A stretch of DNA of 34,091 nucleotides, from assembly GCA_039806065.1 (NCBI GenBank), contig JBDKJS010000035.1:1-34091 (forward strand), read 5' to 3'. This stretch comes from JBDKJS01 sp039806065 (GTDB lineage: Bacteria > Bacteroidota > Bacteroidia > AKYH767-A > 2013-40CM-41-45). The position numbers and the translations under genes were made by a program. This document shows positions 26,131-34,091 of this stretch, piece after piece. How positions within the stretch are numbered: the first letter of the stretch is position 1; each line of letters opens with the position of its first letter. The notes under the pieces are model-generated. The model had not been told where the DNA came from. It did no database searches and saw only the letters and a list, made by a program, of their open reading frames with translations.

Positions 26131-27318
26131 TTATTTTATTACATTAAGTTCTTTGCCTACTTTGGTAAAGGCTGCTATTGCTTTTTCAAGCTGAGCAATT
26201 TCGTGACCTGCGCTAATTTGGACTCTAATGCGGGCATTGCCTTTTGCCACCACGGGGTAGAAAAACCCAATGACATAAACCCCTTCATCCAGTAGTTTTG
26301 CTGCAAACTTTTGGGCAAGCGGGGCATCGTAAAGCATGATAGGTACAATTGGGTGTTGGCCTGGTTTTATATCGAAGCCAGCAGCGGTGATAGCATTTCT
26401 AAAATATTGTGTGTTTTGCCAAAGCTTATCTCGTAAGGCAGTAGTAGCACTGAGCATATCTAGTACGGCAATACTAGCCCCTACAATGCTAGGAGCAAGT
26501 GAATTGCTGAATAGGTATGGCCTTGACCGTTGGCGCAGCAGGGCTACTATTTCTTTTCTGGCAGCAGTAAATCCACCCATGGCACCGCCAAGCGCTTTTC
26601 CAAGTGTACCGGTTATAATATCAATCCGTCCCATCACATTACAATGTTCATGGGTACCTCGTCCGGTGGTGCCCATAAAACCACTGGCATGACATTCATC
26701 TATCATTACCAAGGCCTGATACTGGTCTGCCAGATCACAAATGGCTTTTAGATTGGCAACAGTGCCATCCATTGAAAATACGCCATCGGTAACTATGAGC
26801 CGGTGTCGTTTGTTCATTGCACTTTGAAGTTGGGTTTCTAGGTCGGCCATATCATTGTGCTTGTAGCGTTTTCTATCAGCCTTGCAAAGTCTTATTCCAT
26901 CAATGATGCTGGCATGGTTCAGTTCATCACTTATGATGGCATCTTGTTCATTTAGCAGTGGCTCAAAAATACCTCCGTTAGCATCGAATGCAGCAGCATA
27001 TAGAATGGTATCATCCATTCCTAAAAAACTACTTAATTTTAGTTCCAGTGTTTTATGAATATCTTGTGTGCCACAGATAAACCTAACACTACTCATGCCA
27101 TAGCCGTGAGAATCAATAGCGGCATGTGCAGCAGCCGTTACTTGTGGATGAGATGATAAGCCCAAGTAATTATTGGCACATAGGTTGATTACTTCCTTTC
27201 CATTGGCATTGATGAGTGCTGCTTGAGGAGTGGCAATAATTCTTTCCTGTTTATATAGGCCAGCGTTTTCGATTTCAAGTAATTCTTGTTGCAGTAAGGG
27301 TTGAAGAGTCTGGTACAT
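26131..27318 (-). CDS. kbl: Glycine C-acetyltransferase (2-amino-3-ketobutyrate CoA ligase)
   Basis: This PLP enzyme converts 2-amino-3-oxobutanoate and CoA to glycine and acetyl-CoA, the second step of threonine breakdown. The 395 residues match E. coli Kbl closely in VINLCANNYLGLSSHP, SHGYGMSSVRFICGTQDIHK, FDANGGIFEPLL, DAIISDELNHASIIDGIRLCKA, VMIDECHASGFMG and TGTLGKALGGAMGGF, where K241 should bind PLP. The family also includes KAS-III-like alpha-oxoamine synthases (BioF, HemA, Spt), but the FICGTQDIHK block favours Kbl. Threonine dehydrogenase (tdh), its usual partner, is not adjacent. It lies 30 bases after the DUF3109 gene and 14 bases before rnhA. Confidence 0.95.
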   Translation of the reverse strand: MYQTLQPLLQQELLEIENAGLYKQERIIATPQAALINANGKEVINLCANNYLGLSSHPQVTAAAHAAIDSHGYGMSSVRFICGTQDIHKTLELKLSSFLGMDDTILYAAAFDANGGIFEPLLNEQDAIISDELNHASIIDGIRLCKADRKRYKHNDMADLETQLQSAMNKRHRLIVTDGVFSMDGTVANLKAICDLADQYQALVMIDECHASGFMGTTGRGTHEHCNVMGRIDIITGTLGKALGGAMGGFTAARKEIVALLRQRSRPYLFSNSLAPSIVGASIAVLDMLSATTALRDKLWQNTQYFRNAITAAGFDIKPGQHPIVPIMLYDAPLAQKFAAKLLDEGVYVIGFFYPVVAKGNARIRVQISAGHEIAQLEKAIAAFTKVGKELNVIK

Positions 27319-27348
27319 TGCTTGGTGATTGGTTAGCGCTCGTTTAAG

Positions 27349-27933
27349 TTATTTAGTGTTTTGCTGTTGGATCCATAGATCAGCAGCGATGGTAAGTTTC
27401 TTGTACCATGCTTTGCCATATTTTCTTTCTAATGGTTCCTTTAAAAATTGATAGATGGGCACTTGCAGTTGCGCTCCTAATTTACAGGCTGGTTTGCAAA
27501 TAGACCATCGATCATAGTTAAGAGCCTCTAATCCCAATTTATTTTCTTTAATCCTGATAGGATAGAGGTGGCATGATATGGGTTTTTTAAAATCTATTTT
27601 ACCTTTTAGGTAGGCCTTTTCAATTGCACATTTTGCAATATTATCTTCAAAAATTACATAGGCACATTCTTTCCCTTTGACTAAAGGAGTTACCCATTCG
27701 CTATCGTCATATCTTATATACTGGCCTTGCTCTTCCACTGCTGCAATGCCTTTGTCATTCATAAAAGGCTTTACTCTACTGTAAATTTTTTTCATTATTG
27801 GCAGTTCATCTTCTTGCAAAGGCGCACCATAGTCACCACTTACACAGCATGCACCCTTACAGGCATTCAAGTCGCAAACAAATTTTTTATCAATTATATC
27901 CTCTGACAGGAGTGTGTCGCCAATTGCTATCAT
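27349..27933 (-). CDS. DUF3109 family cysteine-cluster protein
   Basis: This is a cytoplasmic protein of 194 residues from a family of unknown function that is common in Bacteroidota. It has many cysteines in conserved places: C20, C25, C29 and C30 in VCDLNACKGACCVSGDYGAPL, then single cysteines in GKECAYV, AKCAIE and PISCHLYPIRI, and two in SICKPACKLG. The spacing resembles YkgJ-type zinc- or iron-chelating proteins, so it probably binds a metal or an Fe-S cluster (inference). It leads a three-gene unit with kbl and rnhA and has a promoter box almost touching its ATG. Confidence 0.88.
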   Translation of the reverse strand: MIAIGDTLLSEDIIDKKFVCDLNACKGACCVSGDYGAPLQEDELPIMKKIYSRVKPFMNDKGIAAVEEQGQYIRYDDSEWVTPLVKGKECAYVIFEDNIAKCAIEKAYLKGKIDFKKPISCHLYPIRIKENKLGLEALNYDRWSICKPACKLGAQLQVPIYQFLKEPLERKYGKAWYKKLTIAADLWIQQQNTK

Positions 27934-27937
27934 GCTG

Positions 27938-27972
27938 CAAATATATTTTTATTTTTCAAGCATATTGGTAAA
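27938..27972 (-). promoter_or_regulatory. Promoter of the DUF3109-kbl-rnhA unit, -7 box next to the start codon
   Basis: On the minus strand TATATTTG (27945-27938) is a perfect -7 box. A TTTA at 27972-27969 is a possible -33 element at 23 bases. Only four bases lie between the box and the ATG at 27933, so the mRNA should be leaderless or nearly so. Confidence 0.6.
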
Positions 27973-28517
27973 GAAGTATAGGTGAAGGTATACAGGCAGG
28001 CATCTGATTTTTTTGTTTAACTTTTTAACAAACAATTTGATCGAATGGGCCTTGAATTGAAAACTACCCAACACCAGTATAAACCTGAAAAATGCGCTTT
28101 CATAAAGATTTAAGGGGTAACAGCAATTTTGTAATGTTTAAGATGACTCCATGCAAATTTTGTAGTTAGAAATGCAAGTGCTATTTATAAACAAAATTTG
28201 TTCATAAGCCCTGAAAGCGGCTACCATGGCTGCATAGCACAGGTTACAAACATTTACAAACAAGCTAAAGTTTAAAATTGCTGATAAAAAAGAGTGCTTA
28301 CCACTTGCATAGTTATTTTAAAAAAATGATCATTGTAAACGCAATCGGGAAAGTATATCCGGTTAATCCAATTTCAGTTTCGATTCTACATTCTCTGTAG
28401 TATGCTAACAAATAAAAAATTTAAAAGCATGTATACAGGGCTGGGCATCGTCACCTCTAAAAACAAAGACTAAACAATTCCATAAGCTTTAATCAAAGCA
28501 CTAATAAATTAAGTAAC
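27973..28517. other. Long non-coding gap upstream of nrdB
   Basis: More than 500 bases of AT-rich sequence with no credible gene; the longest ATG frame I noticed is about 22 codons at 28044. It contains a 10-base inverted repeat CAAATTTTGT/ACAAAATTTG (28154-28163 and 28191-28200), a 7-bp stem-loop with wobble pairs (28217-28233), and a 5-bp stem CTACA/TGTAG (28386-28400). No NrdR box pair, known riboswitch or tRNA could be recognised. It probably holds the nrdB promoter and regulatory sites. Confidence 0.5.
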
Positions 28518-29495
28518 ATGAATAACAACGAAATACTATTACAAGAGAATAAAGAACGCTTCGTACTTTTTCCTATCAAGCATCCTAAGATATGGGAGAT
28601 GTATAAATTAGCCGAAAAAAGTTTTTGGGTGGCCGAAGAGATAGACCTTCACGATGATTTGGCAGACTGGGAGAAGTTAAATGACAACGAAAGATATTTT
28701 GTAAAACACATCCTTGCGTTCTTTGCAGCCAGTGATGGAATAGTAAATGAAAACTTGGCCACCAACTTTATGAATGAGGTGCAGCTTCCTGAAGCAAGAT
28801 GTTTCTATGGTTTTCAAATTATGATTGAAAACATTCACAGTGAAATGTATTCTTTATTAATCAATACCTATATAAAGGATGATGCAGAAAAGAAGCACCT
28901 GTTTAATGCCATGGAAACGGTGCCGTGTGTAAAGAAAAAGGCGGAGTGGGCCTTAAGATGGATTACAAATGGCTCTTTTGCCGAACGATTGGTAGCTTTC
29001 GCAGCAGTAGAAGGGATCTTTTTCAGTGGCTCATTCTGTTCCATCTTTTGGTTAAAAAGTAGAGGTTTAATGGCCAAAGGATTGGGCAAGAGTAACGAAT
29101 TCATCAGCCGTGATGAAGGGTTGCACTGTGATTTTGCGTGCTTGCTCTACGGGATGCTCCAAAACAAACTTAGTCATGAGCGAATATTAGAAATTATAAC
29201 CGATGCTGTGAGCTGTGAGCATGAGTTTGTGAGCGATGCATTGCCAGTTTCATTAATAGGAATGAATTCAAAGCAAATGTGTCAATACATCGAATTCTGT
29301 GCGGATCGATTGTTGGTAGCATTAGGATATCCCAAACAATACAATAGTAGCAATCCATTTCAATTTATGGAATTATTGAGTTTACAAGGTAAAACCAATT
29401 TCTTTGAACAGCGCGTAAGTGAATACCAAAAAGCCGGTGTGAGCAATGATCAAACCTCTAGCCAAAAGGCCTTCACCACTGACGAATCATTCTAA
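28518..29495 (+). CDS. nrdB: Ribonucleotide reductase class Ia, small subunit
   Basis: This is the R2 subunit (325 residues), which holds the diiron-tyrosyl radical that starts reduction of ribonucleotides. The residues seen are D73 (AASDGIVNENL), E104 and H107 (MIENIHSEMY), the radical tyrosine Y111, the glutamate in AAVEGIFFSGSF, and E and H in SRDEGLHCDF. The sequence is strikingly like animal R2 (for example CFYGFQIMIENIHSEMYSLLI, KKKAEWALRWI), as is usual in Bacteroidota. The gene order is B then A, with 93 bases between. Expression is probably set in the long upstream gap. Confidence 0.97.
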   Translation: MNNNEILLQENKERFVLFPIKHPKIWEMYKLAEKSFWVAEEIDLHDDLADWEKLNDNERYFVKHILAFFAASDGIVNENLATNFMNEVQLPEARCFYGFQIMIENIHSEMYSLLINTYIKDDAEKKHLFNAMETVPCVKKKAEWALRWITNGSFAERLVAFAAVEGIFFSGSFCSIFWLKSRGLMAKGLGKSNEFISRDEGLHCDFACLLYGMLQNKLSHERILEIITDAVSCEHEFVSDALPVSLIGMNSKQMCQYIEFCADRLLVALGYPKQYNSSNPFQFMELLSLQGKTNFFEQRVSEYQKAGVSNDQTSSQKAFTTDESF

Positions 29496-29588
29496 AAAGG
29501 AAAACATAAAAAATCACACCAACAAAAACCAATCATGGTAGCAGCAGCCCAGCGCCACTACTATCAACCTTAATCACCCAACCCACCT

Positions 29589-32003
29589 ATGTTTGTACAA
29601 AAGCGCGATGGCCGCAAAGAGCCAGTAAAATTTGATAAGGTTACAGCCCGCATTCAAAAGTTAGCTTATGGATTAAGTGAGCATGTAGATACTTTTGTAG
29701 TAGCACAAAAAACTATTGAAGGAATCTATGATGGGGTCACCACTTCCCAGCTAGATAATTTGGCTGCCGAAATTGCTGCCACACTCACCACCAAGCATCC
29801 TGATTACTCCCTACTAGCATCAAGAATAGCAGTGAGCAATTTGCATAAAAATACGAAGAAGTCTTTCAGTGAGACCATGAAAGATTTGTATAACTATATA
29901 GACCCTAAAACTGGGCTCAATGCACAACTTTTATCTGACGATATTTATCAGATAGTAAAAGCCAATGCCGATGTGCTTGATAGCAGCATCATTTATGACC
30001 GTGATTTTGGATATGATTATTTTGGTTTTAAAACATTGGAGAAGTCTTATCTTTTAAAGCTCAATGGAAAAATAGCTGAGCGCCCACAACACATGCTCAT
30101 GCGAGTGGCAGTAGGCATTCATCACCATGATATTGATGCCGCAATAGAAACTTATAACCTGATGAGTGAAAGGTGGTTTACACATGCCACGCCAACACTT
30201 TTCAATGCCGGAACCACTCGACCACAATTGAGCTCTTGCTTTTTACTTCAAATGCAAGATGATAGTATTGATGGAATTTACAACACCCTAAAGCAATGTG
30301 CCAAAATATCACAGAGTGCAGGAGGCATAGGATTGAGTATTCACAATGTGCGCGCAACAGGATCATACATTCGAGGCACCAACGGTACTAGCAATGGGAT
30401 AGTGCCAATGCTAAGAGTGTTCAATGACACTGCACGCTATGTAGATCAAGGCGGAGGTAAACGCAAGGGTTCATTCGCGGTTTATTTAGAACCCTGGCAT
30501 GCCGACATATTTTCATTCCTTGATTTGAAAAAAAATCACGGGGTGAAAGAAGAATTGGTAGCACGTGACTTGTTCTATGCACTCTGGATCCCAGACTTGT
30601 TTATGAAGCGAGTAGAAGAAAATGGCATGTGGAGTTTATTTTGCCCTAATGAAGCCAAGGGATTGGCTGAAGCTTACGGGGCCGAATTCGAAACATTATA
30701 TACCAATTATGAAATAGAAGGACGTTACAGAAAGCAGGTGCCAGCCCGCGACATTTGGACAAAAATAATTGAGACACAAATTGAAACAGGAAATCCCTAC
30801 ATGCTTTACAAGGATGCCTGCAATGAAAAATCGAATCAAAAAAACCTAGGAACCATTAAGAGTTCTAATCTTTGTACAGAAATATTGGAATACACTGCTC
30901 CTGACGAAGTAGCAGTGTGCAATTTAGCCTCTGTCGCGCTACCGAGGTTTGTAACCAACGGCACTTTTGACCATAAAAAACTTTATGAAGTTACCTATGT
31001 GGCCGCTAAAAACTTGAATAAAATCATAGACGTTAATTATTACCCAGTAGAGGAAGCACGCAACAGCAACATGCGTCACCGTCCAATAGGAATAGGTGTA
31101 CAAGGATTAGCAGATGTGTTTATCTTGTTACGAATGCCATTTGAAAGCGAAGCAGCCCGACAGCTAAATAAAGAAATTTTCGAGACCTTATATTTTGCAG
31201 CCATGACAGCCAGCAAGGATTTGGCAATGGTGGAAGGCTCCTATCAAACTTATGAAGGAAGCCCAGTAAGTAAAGGCATATTCCAATACGACATGTGGAA
31301 TGTAACCCCTAGCAACCGATGGGATTGGGCAGCACTAAAACTTGAAGTAAAAAAGTATGGCGTAAGAAATTCCTTGCTACTAGCGCCCATGCCCACAGCA
31401 AGCACCTCACAAATATTGGGCAACAATGAGTGCATTGAACCCTATACTAGCAACATTTATAGTCGCAGGGTATTGAGTGGAGAGTTTGTGGTAGTAAACA
31501 AACACCTATTAAAAGATCTAGCAAAACTCAACCTCTGGAATGAGAACATGAAGCAGAAGCTAATAGCAGCCAATGGTTCAGTTCAGCAGATAGATGAGAT
31601 ACCAGAAGAATTAAAAGAAATTTATAAAACAGTTTGGGAAATAAAGCAAAGGGCAGTGATAGACCAGGCTGCCGATAGAGGGGCATTTATTTGTCAGAGC
31701 CAGTCGTTGAACCTATTCATCAATGATCCTAATTATGCCAAACTTACTTCAATGCATTTTTATGCTTGGAAAAAGGGGTTAAAGACAGGCATGTACTATT
31801 TGAGAACCAAATCAGCAGTGGATGCCATCAAATTCACCATTGATGCTGCTGTATTGCAAAAGCCTACTAATATAGAAGATCAAACTACTACGCTCATAGC
31901 CGGTGCCGAAGGTAGTATGGCCAACCTATCAGATGCCGAACGCGAAAAGCAACTTAGTTGCTCGATAGACAATCCAGAAGCATGTGAAGCGTGCGGAAGT
32001 TAA
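29589..32003 (+). CDS. nrdA: Ribonucleotide reductase class Ia, large subunit
   Basis: This is the R1 catalytic subunit (804 residues), which reduces ribonucleoside diphosphates. It has an N-terminal ATP-cone (about 1-90, VQKRDGRKEPVKFDKV), so overall activity should be controlled by ATP/dATP. The active site has C217 (LSSCFLL), C429 with E431 (NLCTEI) and C444 (CNLASVALP), at nearly the same numbers as in human R1. The C-terminus ends in CEACGS (C799, C802), the pair that is recharged by thioredoxin or glutaredoxin. It works with NrdB from the preceding gene. A clear terminator follows. Confidence 0.97.
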   Translation: MFVQKRDGRKEPVKFDKVTARIQKLAYGLSEHVDTFVVAQKTIEGIYDGVTTSQLDNLAAEIAATLTTKHPDYSLLASRIAVSNLHKNTKKSFSETMKDLYNYIDPKTGLNAQLLSDDIYQIVKANADVLDSSIIYDRDFGYDYFGFKTLEKSYLLKLNGKIAERPQHMLMRVAVGIHHHDIDAAIETYNLMSERWFTHATPTLFNAGTTRPQLSSCFLLQMQDDSIDGIYNTLKQCAKISQSAGGIGLSIHNVRATGSYIRGTNGTSNGIVPMLRVFNDTARYVDQGGGKRKGSFAVYLEPWHADIFSFLDLKKNHGVKEELVARDLFYALWIPDLFMKRVEENGMWSLFCPNEAKGLAEAYGAEFETLYTNYEIEGRYRKQVPARDIWTKIIETQIETGNPYMLYKDACNEKSNQKNLGTIKSSNLCTEILEYTAPDEVAVCNLASVALPRFVTNGTFDHKKLYEVTYVAAKNLNKIIDVNYYPVEEARNSNMRHRPIGIGVQGLADVFILLRMPFESEAARQLNKEIFETLYFAAMTASKDLAMVEGSYQTYEGSPVSKGIFQYDMWNVTPSNRWDWAALKLEVKKYGVRNSLLLAPMPTASTSQILGNNECIEPYTSNIYSRRVLSGEFVVVNKHLLKDLAKLNLWNENMKQKLIAANGSVQQIDEIPEELKEIYKTVWEIKQRAVIDQAADRGAFICQSQSLNLFINDPNYAKLTSMHFYAWKKGLKTGMYYLRTKSAVDAIKFTIDAAVLQKPTNIEDQTTTLIAGAEGSMANLSDAEREKQLSCSIDNPEACEACGS

Positions 32004-32040
32004 TTCAGCAACCATCAATTAATTAATAGTGTAAAGTAGC

Positions 32041-32071
32041 GCTGCCACAATTTTGTGGCAGCTTTTTTTTT
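32041..32071 (+). terminator. Intrinsic terminator of nrdBA
   Basis: A perfect inverted repeat GCTGCCACAA/TTGTGGCAGC (32041-32050 and 32053-32062) is followed by nine T (32063-32071), 38 bases after the nrdA stop. Confidence 0.95.
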
Positions 32072-32234
32072 CAAGCCAACCCCGCTTTCCAACTATTCAA
32101 TCAAGCAAAGCAATCAAGTGAGTAGAGGTGTGAAATGAATGAAGGTGGATGACGAATTCATCGAAAACGGTAGCAGTAATTTTAGTTAGTAGTTTATTTT
32201 GTAAGGTCACCAAGAGTAGTGTCCGTTAGCATAC

Positions 32235-32268
32235 TTTAAATCAATTCAATTTCTTTAACCTATCTTTG
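32235..32268 (+). promoter_or_regulatory. Promoter of the saccharopine dehydrogenase gene, -7 box next to the start codon
   Basis: TATCTTTG at 32261-32268 is a perfect -7 box. TTTA at 32235-32238 is a possible -33 element at 22 bases. The ATG at 32273 follows after four bases, so a leaderless mRNA is expected. Confidence 0.62.
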
Positions 32269-32272
32269 CACC

Positions 32273-33595
32273 ATGCCAAAAGTGTTAATTATAGGAGCTG
32301 GAAAATCATCATCCTATTTAATAGATTACATGCTTCAACAAGCTGCTGCGCAGCAATGGACCATAACCGTAGCCGATTCACAAATAGCGGCCGCTGAAGC
32401 TCGGGTACAATCGCATCCTTATGGTGTGGCCATTGCATTGGAAGTAGGCAATCACGAAGAAATGGATAAGCAAATAGCCAACCATCATTTGGTGATCAGC
32501 ATGTTGCCTGCACACATGCATTTGCCTGTGGCAAAATGTTGCTTGGCACATGGCAAGCATTTGGTTACTGCCAGCTATATAAGCGATGCAATGATGCAAT
32601 TAAATGATGAAGCTGCAGCAAAGCAATTGGTTTTTATGAATGAATGCGGCCTTGATCCGGGCATAGATCATATGAGTGCAATGGAGATCATTCACCGTGA
32701 GCAACAAAAAGGACATACGATCACTTCCTTCGAATCCTATTGCGGAGGTCTAGTGGCTCCTGAAAGTAACAATAATCCTTGGGGCTATAAATTTAGCTGG
32801 AATCCGCGCAATGTGATATTGGCCGGCCAATCAACCGCACAATATTTAAAAAATGGTATAAATAAATACTTGCCTTATCATCGTTTGTTTGGCGAGTCAT
32901 GTGAAATTGCTATTCCAGGGTTGGGACACTTTGATGGCTATGCCAATAGGGATAGCTTAGCTTACCGCAGCTTGTATGGTTTGACAGCTATTGAAACCAT
33001 GCTGCGAGGCACATTACGCTACAGTGGTTTTTGCGAAGCGTGGCACTTATTGGTGCTAGCCGGCTATACTGATAACAGCTACACCTTGCAACTGCGCAAA
33101 CAAACCACTTACGCACAACTATTAGATTCTTTTCTCGCAGGAACGGGAGATCTTATGAAGCGTTTAGAAACTTTGATGCCGGGCTCCCAGGCAGCAGTAG
33201 CCAAATTGCAGTGGGCTGGATTACTTTCAAATGAATTGATCCCCCTTGAAAGCGCCACACCAGCTGAAGTATTGCAACACCGCTTGGAACAGTGTTGGTT
33301 GTTGGAGCCTAATGATAGGGATATGATTGTAATGTGGCACCGTTTTGTAGTGCACACACCAGAAGGCAAGAAAAAAATTGAAAGTACTTTGGTAGTAAAG
33401 GGAGAAAATCAAACTTACACAGCCATGGCCAAGACAGTTGGCTTACCAGTAGCAATGGCAGCCACTGCTATTTTAAAAGGTATTATAAAAACCTTTGGTG
33501 TTGTGGCCCCTGTCAATGCACCTGTATATGAACCATTACTAAAAGAACTAGCACTTCATCAAATAATATTTACTGAAAATATATCTCCAGCTTAA
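32273..33595 (+). CDS. Saccharopine dehydrogenase family protein (LYS9/SDH-like)
   Basis: This is a 440-residue NAD(P)-dependent enzyme. It opens with a Rossmann fold (KVLIIGAGKSSSYLIDYML). The next blocks are VISMLPAHMHLPVAKCCLAHGKHLVTASYIS and NECGLDPGIDHMSAMEII, then SFESYCGGLVAPESNNNPWGYKFSWNPRNVILAGQ, which is diagnostic of the glutamate-forming saccharopine dehydrogenase (LYS9, or the SDH half of animal AASS). The reaction joins or splits saccharopine, linking lysine and glutamate with aminoadipate semialdehyde. The lysine-ketoglutarate reductase partner is not next to it, so direction (lysine breakdown is more likely) is inferred. Its own promoter and the upstream nrdA terminator make it a separate unit. 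Confidence 0.9.
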   Translation: MPKVLIIGAGKSSSYLIDYMLQQAAAQQWTITVADSQIAAAEARVQSHPYGVAIALEVGNHEEMDKQIANHHLVISMLPAHMHLPVAKCCLAHGKHLVTASYISDAMMQLNDEAAAKQLVFMNECGLDPGIDHMSAMEIIHREQQKGHTITSFESYCGGLVAPESNNNPWGYKFSWNPRNVILAGQSTAQYLKNGINKYLPYHRLFGESCEIAIPGLGHFDGYANRDSLAYRSLYGLTAIETMLRGTLRYSGFCEAWHLLVLAGYTDNSYTLQLRKQTTYAQLLDSFLAGTGDLMKRLETLMPGSQAAVAKLQWAGLLSNELIPLESATPAEVLQHRLEQCWLLEPNDRDMIVMWHRFVVHTPEGKKKIESTLVVKGENQTYTAMAKTVGLPVAMAATAILKGIIKTFGVVAPVNAPVYEPLLKELALHQIIFTENISPA

Positions 33596-33686
33596 ATTTT
33601 GGCATAAAAAATGCAGGGTAATAGGAAATTAGTGTACAGGCTACTCAATAACCCAATAGAGCATCAAACAAATAAAAAATTGAACA

Positions 33687-34091
33687 ATGAAAAAAATATG
33701 TTTAGCAATCATTTTGCTCATCTCGTGTAGGCTAGCAATGGCTCAAACCAATCAAAATACAGCAATAGCAATGACACACATCAATCTAATGGGTGCAGCC
33801 TCAGGGAAGTATACCCCCGATCAAGCTACCTTTGATTTTAACATCGTTACCAGAAATAAAGACAGTCAAGAAGCAATGAGCCAACTGCAAGTGGCCAGCG
33901 AAAAATTGATAAACCGCTTAAAAAAGTTGGGATTTTCAAAAGAGCAAATAGCCTTGCAAGGATATAATTTGAATCAGGAGTATGATTATCCTGATGGGAG
34001 GCAAGTGATGCGTGGATACATAGCGCAGCAAAGCTTGCATTTAGCATTTACCTGGGACTATAAAAAACTAGATCAGTTATTTAAAAGCTTT
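33687..34091 (+). CDS. SIMPL-domain (DUF541) exported protein, 3' truncated by window edge
   Basis: An open frame runs from ATG at 33687 to the window end (135 codons, no stop). The first 19 residues are a signal peptide (MKKICLAIILLISCRLAMA, then QTN). The mature part follows the SIMPL/DUF541 pattern: a strand with GAASGKYTPDQATFDFNIVTRNKDSQEAMSQ, then KLINRLKKLGFSKEQIALQGYNLNQEYDY and RGYIAQQSLHLAFTW. The family is periplasmic or outer-membrane associated and of uncertain function. It is 91 bases after the saccharopine dehydrogenase gene, and no promoter box was recognised. Confidence 0.85.
   Translation, partial: MKKICLAIILLISCRLAMAQTNQNTAIAMTHINLMGAASGKYTPDQATFDFNIVTRNKDSQEAMSQLQVASEKLINRLKKLGFSKEQIALQGYNLNQEYDYPDGRQVMRGYIAQQSLHLAFTWDYKKLDQLFKSF

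Noticed and set aside
27934..28517. NrdR boxes or a known riboswitch upstream of nrdB.
   Set aside because: I looked for paired ACACNATATATNGTGT-like words and for purine or cobalamin riboswitch core motifs and found none that fit.

Overview
The window comes from a Bacteroidota genome, most likely of the Chitinophagales/Sphingobacteriales type (inference). Four secreted proteins end in type IX secretion (T9SS) type A sorting domains. Many promoters carry the Bacteroidota -7 box TAnnTTTG. Shine-Dalgarno sequences are mostly absent, the DNA is AT-rich, and the ribonucleotide reductase and SUF proteins look typical of this phylum. No rRNA, tRNA, CRISPR array, insertion sequence or phage gene is visible. 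Most of the window is core metabolism, with an accessory block of surface proteins in the middle.

Layout. 1-2285: the end of an AI-2E-family permease, a NarL/LuxR response regulator without a visible kinase, and thiL. 2400-6418: a SUF iron-sulfur assembly operon (A-type carrier, sufB, sufC, sufD) behind a strong promoter; sufS and sufE are absent. 6419-6731: a GC-rich palindromic element and the promoter of the next gene. 6732-15607: a two-gene operon for a 2444-residue surface protein (beta domains, PKD-like domain, beta-helix, helical segment, T9SS signal) and a beta-propeller T9SS protein, overlapping by ATGA. 15608-16215: a non-coding gap with GC-rich hairpins. 16216-17523: a HAF-repeat T9SS protein, ending in a bidirectional terminator shared with the next block.

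17608-19530 (minus strand): superoxide dismutase, a lone CoA-transferase subunit A and a lipoprotein, possibly one transcript. 19611-21363 (minus strand): a DPM1-like GT2 glycosyltransferase followed by a STELLO/DUF288 glycosyltransferase. This pair is the least understood gene system here. 21502-23073: a T9SS alpha/beta-hydrolase whose nucleophile serine is glycine. 23135-25651: an M1 aminopeptidase lipoprotein. 25646-27933 (minus strand): DUF3109 protein, kbl and rnhA. 27934-28517: a long gap before nrdB. 28518-32003: nrdB-nrdA, class Ia, eukaryote-like. 32273-33595: a LYS9-type saccharopine dehydrogenase. 33687-end: the start of a SIMPL-domain protein.

The most informative signals outside the genes are three genes whose -7 box lies only 3-4 bases before the ATG (probable leaderless mRNAs), a terminator whose loop contains a consensus -7 box for the next gene, GC-rich palindromic elements in two intergenic gaps, and a perfect 16-bp palindrome upstream of the GT2 gene. 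I saw no complete, clearly new defence or mobile system.
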